NCBI RefSeq assembly: GCF_963662255.1
Contig: NC_085046.1
Location: 26,635,970 to 26,699,969 of the forward strand
Length of the DNA stretch: 64,000 nt
Direction: 5' to 3'
DNA from: Cinclus cinclus
Taxonomy: Eukaryota > Chordata > Aves > Passeriformes > Cinclidae
Positions 1 through 12,250 of this stretch are shown here, in pieces. Each line of letters begins with the position of its first letter. Position 1 is the stretch's first letter. A model generated the notes under the pieces. That model did not search any database. It was not told where the DNA came from and was given only the letters and a program-made list of their open reading frames with translations. The position numbers were made by a program, and so were the translations under genes.

Positions 1-1279
1 CAATGGTAGTGCTCAGCTTGGTAATGAGATGAGTTGAATGTAAAGATGCCTGTATACGTGTTTGCAAGTTGTGCCCCTTAATGGTAAAGAATATTATATC
101 TTGGAAACACTGATGTAATGGGAGACAAAAGCCTTCTGAGGCATAGAGTTTAGTGAGCTTCAAAAGGAGTTTCAATGAATGATATTAAGTGACTTCAGAG
201 TATTAAGGAAAAAGTACATAAACAACAATTTATAATGTAAGCTCTCTAATGAGCTCTTCTATCATAAATATGCAAAACACTAATTAGTTATAGCCAAATT
301 TCCCTAGCTTTGGGAATCTTTTAGGATATAGCTTTTCAGTAATTGAATCACATCAAAGTATTTTTTCTCCCACTCTCCTAAGAACGTTATGTGTCATTTG
401 TTGAAGGGCAAGCAGAGATGGGAAGCAAGCTGTTGACAACCCAGAAGATGACTTTGATGTGGTTTAGTGAAACAGTGACTTACAAATTTATCAAAAAGAA
501 ATGCACAATGAACATATAAGAAGGCCTGTTTGCAGTGACTACCAGCACCGAGATGTCTGTCAATTAGTTTTAGTCTAATTTTCTGAAAGGCAACTATTTT
601 TTTTTTTTACACAAAGTATATAAATATTTTTTATATAGAAGGTTCTGGAAGGATTTCAGAGCATGTTTGAAGGTGGATGCTGCTCTTACAGGTCATGTTT
701 TTTAGAAAGTTCCTTTTGATAATATTTGAAACATTAAATGTTTGGACATCATATAATTTGTTGTGAAAGAATTTCATTTGATTCTGGCTTCAAAAAATTA
801 CAGTGAAGCAGCATCGCTACCATGACAAATTAAAAAACATTCCTCAGCATACCCATTGAATTAAATAACATTTGGCTTTAAATCCTCACTTGGAAATGCA
901 AAGAGTAATGGAGATTGAGGAGATCTACTGTTAAATCTGATACTTTTTTTCTAGTTTTTTTTTTTTAATTTAGAAGCTGATCAGCCTGAAACTGTTAAAA
1001 CCTTGGTTTATTAAATATTACAGTTTTGATTTCAAATTGACTTCTTGTTTATTACCAATACACCCTTGATGCTTCTAAGGCAACTGATTTAAACTATTGT
1101 ATGAAACAGCACTTTGCAGGCATGATTACAGGCTCAGAGCAGCATCCTTCAAATAGAGCAATAAATATAAAAAACAAATCTATAACACTTCCTTTGCCAT
1201 CAAACCAATTGAAGTCCAACCTTTAAAGTCATAGATTTCTTGTCTTGTTAGGTTTCAAGCCCATAGCCAAGTGGGTGAA

Positions 1280-1304
1280 GGGAATCATTCTGTGATTCTA
1301 TATA
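1280..1304 (+). repeat. Possible CR1 LINE 3' tail remnant
   Basis: The segment reads GAATCATTCTGTGATTCTAT, which resembles the ATTCTRTG octamer tail that ends avian CR1 LINEs. The roughly 200 bases before it do not look clearly like the CR1 3' UTR, so this may be a heavily decayed copy or chance. The orientation would be +. Confidence 0.35.
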
Positions 1305-4223
1305 GTCAAATTAAAAGTATATTTGTACATCTTGGAAAGCAATGATCTGAGTAGGTCTGCAATGCTTGTGTTAATTCAGACTAAATGAATGATAACATCA
1401 GGAAAAGAGTAGATCTTCCATGAGAGATGGAAGGTACTGCTAGTACCAGATTTGTTCCTAAAATGCTCTTTTGGGGATTTTATTTAATTGATGTTGAAAT
1501 AATTGAAACGTTTACTTAGCTATAGTTGTTGAATTCTGAATTTCAATATCAGTATATGTTTGGGGGACCTGCTGAAAGGAATTTTGTTGTTTTTTTTTTT
1601 TTTTATTTTTGGTTTTATTATTTTAAGTAAAAGTATTTTTAGTCTTTAATTCCTTCAGCAATAGCATAGGTTCTGTGTGCTCTCACAGTCTAGCTTTCAT
1701 CTACTTCTACAGCTTCATTCATTTCTATCTGTTTTGTTGGCAGCTTCATGGATTGTGACTAAATGTAGGAGTTCAGTATTACAGCAAATATAAAGTCATT
1801 TCTACAACATTTACTTATCTCACATTTTGGAAAATAAATGACAAAATGAAGTCAATGTCATCGTATTAACTCCATTGAAAGTTACAGCTTTTATGCCTTC
1901 TGAACAGAATTTCAAGGCTGTACTCAGGTGAAATGTGCCAATGAAATAATAAGAAAAAAGCTTTTTAAATTCTCATCTGTCGCATTATAGCAATATTTTC
2001 ATGAATTCCCAAGTTAATAAATGTATAATACTGCAGTAGGTTTTTCCAATTAAATGTGCATTTTCTTTTGTCATAAGGAAGAAAATATTAATTATGCTTT
2101 TTACAGTAATTTAATTAAACATTTCCTGTAAGTTCATTTCAGTATGTATCATGGCTCACTAAAGTTGAAATTCAGTATAGAATGGTAGATTAATTGCCCT
2201 TTGTCTTCGATGAAATAAGAATCCTAAATATGCCGAGTCATGAAATTTAATTGTGTTCCTCAATTGCTTATTCAATCCTTTGGAAACCTGAATCAAGAAA
2301 TACAGAAGAAGAGGGCCAAAGGTTGTTAAATGTAGCGAGTAACACAGATTCTGAACTTTACTTAATGAAGCGAATGTTTATTACTATGAAATAAATGCAC
2401 CATTTAAAGAATTATGGTGGAAATGTAAAACATTAAAAGTCTAATTAATTTTGGTCAGAAGCATGCAGTGCACGCATTTTTCCTAAAACATTTTCATTAG
2501 GGTCTGTATTTTCTCTGTTATTGAGATAAATTTGCTTCTTTCATATGGTAGTGCTGTTTTTTCCTGTTATAAACATGTCCTTCAGTGAAGTTTACAGTGA
2601 TGTCTTTCAGCTGCCATTAGCTTTAGGCAGTGTGTCTTGACAGTACCTTCCAGAAGCATTTTTGTATAACTCAGTTGTTATATATGTTAATACTTTTCCA
2701 TTTAATGTTGTTAATAATTTTTGAAGCAAAGAATGTTCAGACCTCTTGATAAAGGGCTAATAGATATATATATAGATTATATATAGATGATACTTCATGA
2801 ACTTACTTGAGAAAGCAGATAAAGCACGAAAGTCTTCAGCTGTCATTTAGTACTTACCAAGATACATGTATAGCCTAACGATTGAGCTCTTAAAAATTAA
2901 ACTTGTGCTTCTTAGTTGTTTTTTTTCCCATTAAATAGTACTAAGAAATAGAGCTATTAATTCCTTACTATTGGCTGACACACTTTTTGTTCTCATGTAA
3001 CTATTGTAAGAAGAAGCTGTTTTATTTCCTAGTGTAAATACAAACATGAATATGGTTTCTTATAATTTAGTAAATGTATAGCGTAAATTAATGAGAGCAC
3101 AGCCATAAATATTTAAAATTATCTTTATTATAGTGTACATTTCTAGGCTATGAAATATTATTCTGTCAGTATATATAAAATAGAACTTTCTGTTTTAAAT
3201 TTGCAATTCATAAAAATAATTATGTTGCTACATAAGTACAAAATGCTTTTGTGGTTTCCATGTATGTGTTTATTTATGCACAGATGTAATTATTATAATT
3301 GAGGGACAGATTTGCCTTAGATTATCTTATTCATGACAGTGTCAGATTTGAAAACTAGAGTACCCTCTCACACTGGAGTAGAAATTAAGAAGACTTTTCC
3401 CATATGGGCATAGTACAGTGCTGTTAAAGCTCCTTTACATCTCTTTCTTAGTTGATGTTGCAGGTTTGTGGTATCTAAGCATTTATAGGAGCAGTCAAAT
3501 GTTCATAAAACTGAACCCTTGGAGACTCAAATTCTTAAAGAGGAAACATTTTCCTCTACTTTCTTCAAGGAGAACCAGCTGAACTTGTAAAACAATGGTT
3601 GGGTTTCAAGCACCACCTGCCCTGAAGAGGATCCCAACTGTAGTGGCAGTCAGCCAAAGGGACCACTCAGTGGAACGGTTGCCTCCTAAAAAGGAGAGGA
3701 ACAGATGGAAGATTTGAAATATGGCATGAAATTCCACTTCTGTACAAAGCGTTAAATGAAATTTGACTGTAAGGGCTCGTCGATGGTACATTTATCTGTA
3801 TAATCAGAATTAGCAGCAAGGAAATAGAAAATACAGAACACTGACAAATATTTCAAAAAGATTTTAAAGTTCCTATAGCAGTGTGAGTTAAAGGAAAGAG
3901 TTTCTGATAAACATGCAGCTGCTTGTAGCTTCTTAAATAGGAGCTTTAGTGTAAAAGTAGTTCTGCTGGTCTTGCATTGCCACCTAGAGCTCGGCAGTCT
4001 GTACTGCTTGCTAAGGAAACTGCTGCATTGCTCTTTTCACTGAACAAAGTGGGGTGGAGAGCTGTTTCCAGTTAATTGATGTCATGTTTGCTTACATTGT
4101 AATGGTTAGTCCTTTCATAGCTTCCATTTTATAGTGTACCAGATCAGCAGAGATTGTGCTGTAGGACTTTGGTGGGCTTTGACAGTAAGAATTAATGGCA
4201 ATGTGCATTAAAAGGTACAACTG

Positions 4224-4637
4224 TCAGATATCCAGTGGTCCCAAAGGGGGCATTTTCTTGATGGCTGCTTTAGAATTCTTCATGAAGCAAATGTCAGACT
4301 TGTCAAGGCTGTCGCTATGAAAATGATCCATGTAGCAAGGGTCTCCTTTTCTTGGGAAACAAACAGCTGCCTTACCACTGCAGAGCTGTGGTGACAGAAA
4401 ACTGTCACCCATCACAAGAAATTTGTATTTGCTTCTAATATCCATTGGTAAAGAACCATTCCATTTGTACTCTATTTTTGCACCACTGTTCATTACAAGG
4501 GCTGCTGGTAATACTATTGAAGAGGATAACATAGGCTTAGGAATTAAAATAACTTTTGAATTTTACTGCTGGTTGCTTTCCTTTTGGTGATTTAACAGAG
4601 AGACTATCTTAGCTCCCAGTTTTTCCTTCTCACTCAT
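4224..4637 (-). other. Coding-like frame with one internal stop; unrecognised
   Basis: On the - strand, an ATG at 4637-4635 opens a frame of 137 codons down to a stop at 4224-4226. A single TAA at 4565-4563, after codon 24, interrupts it. The first residues read MSEKEKLGAKIVSLLNHQ, and the part after the stop contains a run beginning KYKFLVMGDSF. I do not recognise a family, and no poly(A) tail or splice sites flank it. A 102-codon open stretch alone is not significant in 64 kb, so a decayed retrocopy and chance both remain possible. Confidence 0.2.
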
Positions 4638-6935
4638 TTTCTCTTAAATTTGGCCTGTGACTTTGGAAGCTAGACTTTCACATACACAAACAAAAGCTCT
4701 AATATTTAATAAATTCATTTTTTCCTGATGTATTTTTTAGAGTATTAAAAGTATTTTTACCTACTTCCAACTGGTGTTTTCCTAGCTAGATTTTGTGAGG
4801 CAAGAGATGAAATGCCAGCTGGGCATCCTTAATACTTTAGTCTGTTAGTCATATTGTAAGTCTTGTGGGTTAAGATACTCTAGAAAGTACTGGTATCAGA
4901 ATTTGGTCCTGAGTGCTTTTGAGATGCTATTTCTAGATTATGTACTAGCAGAGACAACTTTAGTCATTCCTCCTTACAGCAGAGCATTTTTGTCTTTTGC
5001 ATGCTTTTTATTATTCAGGTGATTCTTTGCATAATCATGTGATATATAACTGTTTATTAAGTTCAGAATATCAGTTAGAGTTGGGAAAATACAGAACATT
5101 GTAACGCAGCTCTAGATACAGGTGTGGTGCAATGAACAGAACTGGGAATTGATGCATGTCCTAGCACAGTTAATTAATGTGTGATCTGTTCTATTTGCAG
5201 AAGACTGTCAGATTTCCTGTAGAGTTAAGAATTGCATAATTCACTGTCATTTTCTAGATTTCATTTCTCTAACTAATGGAGGAAATAGAAATACCCAGAC
5301 ATTTTGAAGGAAATTGGTTTGAGGGGGTAAAAAGAGAAAGGGATACTCGAACCTCTATTTCTAGGGTGTTTGTTTTGTTTTTGGTTTTTTTTTTCTTTTT
5401 TCATTCCAGAATTTGTCTGCAGGGGAATATTTTGGAATAATTGCTACAAAATTAAGTTTCTGTGTTAGACCCATTATTCTTTCATCAGAAAATAGTGTGA
5501 TTGACCTTTAACATGCTTTCAAAGGAGATGAGATTGTATCACAGTTTTTCTCAACTGAAAACTTTAGCTCAAAACTTTACAAATAGAATTTTAAAGTCAG
5601 ACTCTTTCTTACCTTTAGTTTTTGTCATATAAAGTTATCTAAATATTGAAGTATTCTCATTAACTGCAGCAAAACTATTGAGTGCTTAATACTTCAATAA
5701 ATCAAAGACTTAATTATGTGGCAGATTTCAGGGTCTCGTTTCCTCGCCCCATTCTGTTGCTGTTAATCATAAATGCTCAGCTACCAAGTACAGACTAAGC
5801 AGTGTGAAAGAAGAGATGTCCAATTTGAAAACACCTGTAGAATATTCAAAGGAGCCTTTGACCTGATACCTTGTTTCCATCAGAGAAAATGTGGGATGCC
5901 AAGGCAGAGGATGTAGGAAAACTAAAGTGGAAGGTCCATCTCTCCATCAGTGTCATCAGGATGCAGATGAGTGTCCAGTCTTCAGTGGCTCAAGGAGCTC
6001 CTGAGGTGGCATTTCAGTTCAGAGTGTTGGGTTTATCAGCACTTTGTAATGCTCTTTGTACTTTTCCTTATCTCTGCTGGTTTTGTAAATCTGTAATAAT
6101 GTCAATCCCAGACTAGTAAACTTCATTCATTTCAGTATTAAAATCATCTTTGGGCTGTTAAGTGCACTTTTTCAGTAGGAGTAGTAATACAGTCCTGAGG
6201 GACTTGCCTCCCTTGGCTATTACAAGTGACCAGATCTTTTCAGTGAGTGTATTCACTGTATGATATCTGAGTCTATGGTTGTCTGGATCACAGAAAATAC
6301 TGAGACAAGTTCGATTTTTGGCATATGATGGCAAGAACTACTTTAAAAGTTTGGCTTGTGACAGCTGCTAGAACAAGCTACTTTGATTTTAGGATTGTTA
6401 GAACAGAAAACACTAGATGTTAGAGTCATAGGTGGTTGGAAGAAAAATAATAATATATAAAAGAGATGTGAGGTATTAATAAAAATAACATGAACTGAAT
6501 TTCTGTGGGCAGAAACCAGAATTCAATATTTTGTCTGTTGTGTAGATGCTGTTAATAGAAACTTTGCACACTGCCATCATGGACTGGTTTTTAACAGATA
6601 ACATGAAAAGAAAAGGTTTTCCTTTGCTATTCATTAGAATTAAAAGCATTATAATGATAACAGTAGGTGGTAATTACTAAAACAAATATATTAAATATAT
6701 TTAATCTGCAGTCTGTTATGCATAATTTCTTGATAATTAGGTTATATAGGCTATGTAGATGGAAATTCAAACATTACTAACATTAGAAACTCCAACCATT
6801 TCAGTATTCTGTGTGCAATCTTCGGGCTGCCTCTTGGGCTACTAAGAAAAAGATAAAGCATTTCATAGAAATTTTGCATTGTCAGCAAACTGAAATAATA
6901 GTCTTCTTCACATCTTGTAGTATGGTTAATATGTT

Positions 6936-7540
6936 TCTAAATTGCCAGTTCAGATCTTCTCCAAGCATACTGGCAGTAATAGAACATCTCGTATGGATGA
7001 CTTGTGCATTGGAATCTGCCCACATCAGTCAATTTATGTTCTGCTGGTAGATTTTACCTGTTTGAATATGTTTTACTTGAAGCAACAGGAAATCAACAAA
7101 GGAAAAATATTAGTTCTACAAAGTATCCCAAAGTTGATGCTTCCATCTGGAGTATTCAACCCAAGCAAATCCTCAAGCTGCCATCACCAACATCCATTGT
7201 TTCTGCATCTCAGAATACACTCATCACTGCAGCTGCTGCTGTAACCTGGGAATTCTGCCAGAATGCTAGCATGACCTTTAGAGCACAGAATTAAACATTT
7301 CAAATTTACACAAAGCCAGAAGATTCTCTATAAAAACCTCATTCATTGGATAAAAACTTTGTCATCAAAAATCTCCAGAAGACAATATTCAGTATTGAGC
7401 CTAATGTGCCTTAACCGTCTTGTAGTCCTCACTGAAGGTATGGCCCTGTTGTCTCTGAAATTTCTGCATGCTGCATCTATTAGCAGAGGAAGCCCTAAGC
7501 AATATGTGAAGGGTTCTTGGAAAGAATTATAGTGTAGGGT
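6936..7540 (+). other. Coding-like patch in shifting frames; unrecognised
   Basis: Two successive + strand frames are unusually open here. One ends at a TAA at about 7292 and includes a stretch beginning KVDASIWSIQPKQILKLPSP. The second runs from about 7275 to a TAG near 7538. A frame change near 7280 would be needed to join them. The pattern is what an old, frameshifted retrocopy would look like, but no product is recognised and no intronless-copy hallmarks (poly(A) tail, target-site duplication) are visible. Confidence 0.15.
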
Positions 7541-9483
7541 TTCTATTCCTGTAGGAGGGAGCACAAGTCAGAACATCATAATGTCAAATTGTGTGCTAGG
7601 GAGGTGGATCAGTTGGCATTGAGGTCAGCTGGGATGCAACTGCTACAGGTAGGGACCTTCAGAAACATGCAGATTTTCTGTTCTTTTATTAACATGTTCT
7701 TCCTTAAATAACCTGGCGGTTTTTCCATAGCAGCCAAAAGTTTCTGTGAGTGTTTTTTAATTCCACAATATTCTTTTGTCATCTGTAAGCAGTAAGCTTG
7801 GTATCACCTTACTCCTTTGTTGTTTACGATTCTGCTCTGGGTGTTTTCATTTGAAGTTTGACCTCTGTGTGTATACCATACACTGCACTCTCTTTAATAT
7901 ATTCTACACATTTAATTTCAACAAATCTTCAGTGTTTGGTTTCACGCACATGCACAGACATGTTTTCTCTGCTAAATGAAAAAAGCCATGGGGAGCACTA
8001 CATGTTTTAATAACTGGAGAGAACGGTCCAGAAAGAGAAGAAAAAAGCCTTTAGTGGTCAGTCATGCAAATATTTCTCACTGCCTAGGCTGTCCCCAGAA
8101 TGGAGAGGATTCAGAAGCATGATGGCTTGGAGTATCTGCTACTTTAATAGAACAAATAGCTTTTCCATTTTATTACAGTTGGGCATAACATATTATAAGA
8201 TCACATTTTTAAATGAGATTTTCTACTGCTGTCCATGTAAACTTCCTATATATTTCCTACCTCTAAGTATTATAGTTATCCTTGCAGAGCATGCTTTGAT
8301 GGTGAAAGAAGGGCTAGGATGCAAAAGAATTATGTTATTTTCCTACAAGAATTAAATCAGGAGCATATACCTCACATTACTGGGCCCCACCTAAATGTCC
8401 CTGGTGTTTGCTTTCTCTCAACTTGCTGGCTTGTGATGAGTACTGTTACAGCAACCAGGATGCTTCTTCACTTCAAAATGTCTGTTTGTTTCTTTCTTGT
8501 GTTAATAGAATATGGAAGATTCTCTGTACATTGAATTAAAATGCAGACTAAAAAACTGGTCATACTTTGAAATTGTGATAAGGATTGTTCATTATGTGAT
8601 TTGCAAGTTGCCTTATAAAACAGTTTTCTCACTCTTCCGTAATTTATACTTTCGAGGTCATGATTTTGTACTGGACACAAAATAGTATCCATTCCTATGG
8701 AAACAGGCATTATGATGTCACTTCATTTTTTCAGTGAAATCCAGAGGAACCCATAGTGAATTATGAGCCTTACTCTTGGAGCTGAAGCTGTAGAATATTG
8801 TAAACATGCTGCTGCCTGACATGCTCATGTTTCCTATTTTAGACCTGACTGATCTTCAGATAACATATGGTGGTACAAGTAATTGGAAAATTGGCAGACC
8901 TGTCAAGAAAATATGCTAGATGGGACAAAAATATGATGCTGCAGCACATAAAGTGTCTCTGAAGTTAAATTTATTGTCTTTTATCAAATGGTGAAGTAAA
9001 CATACCTGGCCACAAAAAAATGAAACATTTTTCAATGGCAGGTGCTTTTCAAAAGTAATTTTTAGTACAATGATGAAAGTTTGTGTATTCAAAAGTAATT
9101 TAGTGAGAACTCTTGTCAAGAAAAAAAGAAAAGGTGTGTAATAATGTCTGCTGTAGGTATTTGAATATATTGTCATCCATGTGTGATTTAATAATTTCTT
9201 TATGTAACTATCCAGTAAAATGGTCAGTAAAATATTTACTCATTAAATGATTATTCTGCTATAAATGTAAGCATTTAGATTTGTTTAAATTTCTTATCAT
9301 TTCTGTTTCAACTCATGAGCAAAATCAATCACTTGAATAAATTACTTTTTGCTTATTTTTATGCTTATTAGTCAGGCAAAAGATGGGAAAAGACTATACA
9401 GAATTCCATACAGCTGCATAAGCAGAAAAAGCATACTTTTTCAATAAATTGATTAATGTTCAGGTTTTCATTTTCTTTTGCAG

Positions 9484-9558
9484 GAAGATGAAAATGAAGC
9501 TGAAGCAGAAAATCCATCTCAGGAGCTGAATTTGGAACAGAAAAAATCAAAAAAATAG
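9484..9558 (+). CDS. Candidate terminal coding exon (C-terminal 24 residues) of an unidentified gene
   Basis: A pyrimidine-rich tract ending in TTTTGCAG at 9476-9483 forms a good 3' splice site. The following phase-0 frame gives 24 residues, an acidic stretch (EDENEAEAEN), then PSQELNLE, then a lysine-rich end (QKKSKK), and stops at TAG 9556-9558. About 85 bases downstream is a canonical AATAAA. An acidic-then-basic tail is common at the C-termini of nuclear or nucleolar proteins, but I do not recognise this one and name no gene. The rest of the gene must lie upstream, partly or wholly outside the window. The frame is inferred from composition only; one other frame (KMKMKLKQ...) is also open for 14 codons. 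Confidence 0.5.
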   Translation, partial: EDENEAEAENPSQELNLEQKKSKK

Positions 9559-9668
9559 GAGATTGCTGTCTTGTTTGAAATATTTGCAAGTTGTGTAACG
9601 GTGGTTATAGTTTCTGTTTGTAAAATTAACGAAAAATGTTCTCAATAAAGTCACTGAAAATTAAATTC
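9559..9668 (+). other. 3' UTR of the candidate terminal exon
   Basis: This short AT-rich stretch runs from the TAG stop to roughly 20 bases past AATAAA. The cleavage position is approximate. The following bases (ATGGTGCACTGGGG) are moderately G/T-rich, as expected downstream of a poly(A) site. Confidence 0.45.
9644..9649 (+). terminator. Canonical poly(A) signal AATAAA
   Basis: AATAAA lies about 85 bases after the stop codon of the candidate last exon, at the distance expected for a compact 3' UTR. The hexamer is frequent in AT-rich DNA, so the support comes from its position next to the exon. Confidence 0.5.
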
Positions 9669-12145
9669 ATGGTGCACTGGGGAATTAATTAAGTAGCTCC
9701 TGGTGATATTCTTGATTACATTAAAAGCTGAGTTATCAGAACTGAGTACTTTACCAATAAAATTCTGAAAGCTTTTTGAACGTGTTATGGAAATCTGATG
9801 GGTTGTTCATCACTTGTAGCACTTACTAAGAAATAGGGCAATTTTATGTTTTACTCTGCAAAAGGAGTGTTATCCTTAAAGGATAGTTATACTTCAGACA
9901 TATTTTGGTATTTCTGAGCAAGAGCTTTGATTCTTAAAAGTTAGATAAATATGTTCTACTAAAGGAATTGTGAAATTTCTTCTGAGCAGTGATTACAATA
10001 AATGTTTCTGAGGAGTAGGTAGAGGCAAGAAGTTTTTTATATGTATGGTACATTTTCAGAAGTAATTAGTTTTACATTTGTATTGTGAATTTTAACTGGT
10101 TTCTTCTTGCTGCATTATACTTTTCCATGTGTAAACCTTTTCTATCTTCGTGTGATCATTTCCTTTTAATGAATGTCAAGCTTTTGTCTTGATTAGGGCA
10201 TCTTGCCCAGGTCTAATTCCCTCATGCCAATCTTTCCATTCTAACAAAATAAAATGACTTCTTTCTGTGTCATTAAACCTTCAAGTCAATAATAAATATC
10301 TAAAATAACTTCTCTTCCTACAGTCCTAATTTTGTTTTCCAATTTGCCTTTGCTTTTTAGCCTGTGCAGGTCACTAAATGGGAAAGTACAATAAATTTGG
10401 AAGTAGATTTATAGCCAGAGGTTTTCACAGATTGCAGTGAAAAAAACCAAAAAATCTTGTGGATTCTCCTTTGGGTTTAAAACAACACTCACTGAAGTCC
10501 CTTCAGTGGAATTGATCTTGCTCTAGAGAAATTAATTATCTTCAGCTGAAAAAGTTCGCTTCTTTTCCCACTCTGCTATACTTTCACTGTTACTTTTTGC
10601 ATTGATTGTTAAATCAGACTGTAAATAGTATCCATCCCAATTTTTTTCCTCTCTGTGTAAATTATATTTTCAGATACTTTAAAAACAGCATGCCTGTACT
10701 TAAGCAATGACTTTTATGAATTCTTTTCTGGTTTGTGAGGCTCAAATTTGTGTAGCTTATGGACAAATGTCAATCACAATTGTTCTACAGGAGTTTAATA
10801 ACATTAGATCTCATTTTAATGAATGCAGCTATCATGTAAATTAACATATAAAATAAATTCAGCATTGGTCCGTTTGGTGCAGATCAAGCACTGTAGCCAT
10901 CTCATAGAGGAGGGGAATATGATTTTCACTTCACTGCAGTGGAAGAGACAGATGTAGGAAAGACAGAAGCAGAGTTTTACTGTGCAGGACCTTAGGGACC
11001 ATTCTGTGTGTAGTGGTGTGAAGGATCACAGGGTAGGTGAAAAAAAAGGGAATGCTTTTCATTTTTTCAGGCTAACCCAGAAAACCAAAGTTCTCAGAGC
11101 TTAGTTTTCTTCAGGATCTGAAGAAGAGGCAGGGTGTCCAGTGGAACAGGCTGAAAGGCCACTGGACTTTGAAGGACAAAGCTAGGAACTTACAAAGAAA
11201 AGGTAAGAGAATGAAGTTTTACTTAGGGGTTGCACAAAGGGAACATAATGACAGGGGGAATTACTGACTGAGATGAATTGTCCTGGACATACTTTGGCCT
11301 TTCAGCCTGTGCTTGACATTTGGGTTTATCCTCCCTGAAATTAATAGGTAGGGCCTCAGTTGTGTGAAATATTTGTATCTTTATATATAATCTTACTTCT
11401 GTTCAGTCCAGGGCAGCATGTTTGTCCTTTTGCTGTGAGTCTAACCTCTGTGACAGCCCAGGACTGTAGAGGTGCATGAGAAGAGAAGGGTTGTTGTTTT
11501 CTGTTCAGGTTTTGTATGAAAATGCATTACTTGGCTCTGGAATGCCTGAGCGAGAAAACCAGTTCAAACATTGGAAGATACCATTTGGTTCCATTTGATG
11601 CATAACTCTGATGAGCTTTAAAGGAGTATTTCCATATCTTTCCTAAGTTCTTCAAAAATTTAATGTGAAAGTATAATTACATAAGTCATATTTTTAGCTA
11701 ACTCCAAAGTATGTCACCTGAAGTCTACAGTCAGTGTTGCTAACCTGTCTCTTGCTTAAGTTATTTACGTCAGAATTCAAACATCGGAATTTAGACATTT
11801 TCACTGAAAAATAATAAACCAGTACTTTTACCATAATCATTTGGGGTGGAGATTGAGACAAATGTGGCTGAATTGAAATTGAAGTCCTACCTTCATTCCT
11901 GCCAGAAAAATGCAGGAAACTGATTGTAATAATTTATTTGCAGACATATTTACTTAAGAGAGGGGGAGAGATGTTTAACTGATAAAGATCAAATGGATCA
12001 GATGAAGGCTATACCAGATAGGTGGCTTTGTTTATTTTGACTCTGTTTTAGTTAAAATTTGCAGCTGAATTGATTTTTTGTGTATTCTTGCATTTTCAAA
12101 CTACCAGTATGAATTACATTTTCATCATATATTTTTTCTCTTTAG

Positions 12146-12250
12146 TGTCCAGAGGATTTTTGTACAAAGCTCTGCGTAAAACAGATGGCTGCAGCACTGC
12201 TACATGACTGTGACATGATGCTTCTGAGTGTTACTCTTCAGCAGAATTAA
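12146..12250 (+). CDS. Weak candidate alternative last exon
   Basis: A long pyrimidine tract ending TTTCTCTTTAG (to 12145) precedes a phase-0 frame of 34 codons that starts CPEDFCTKLCVKQMAAALLH and stops at TAA 12248-12250. The poly(A) variant ATTAAA follows at 12284-12289, with GTGTGT immediately downstream. It has the same phase as the 9484 exon, so it could be spliced to the same donor. No homology is recognised, and a 34-codon open frame is easily found by chance. Confidence 0.22.
   Translation, partial: CPEDFCTKLCVKQMAAALLHDCDMMLLSVTLQQN

Larger units (their letters stand above)
1..9483. other. AT-rich non-coding stretch, probably intronic or upstream of the 9.5 kb exon
   Basis: No exon could be supported here. 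The sequence is AT-rich with few CpGs. It has several homopolymer T runs (the longest at 1590-1604), short TA-rich patches near 2763-2790, and a possible CR1 tail at 1280-1304. Two coding-like but broken patches are listed separately (4224-4637 on the - strand, 6936-7540 on the + strand). If the terminal exon at 9484 is real, part or all of this stretch is its last intron or introns. A 14-base direct repeat occurs at 9047-9060 and again about 42 bases later. Confidence 0.5.

Noticed and set aside
6418..6445. CR1-like AGAGTCATAGGTGGTTGGAAG
   Set aside because: Suggestive of a reverse CR1 end but too short, and followed by unrelated AT-rich sequence.
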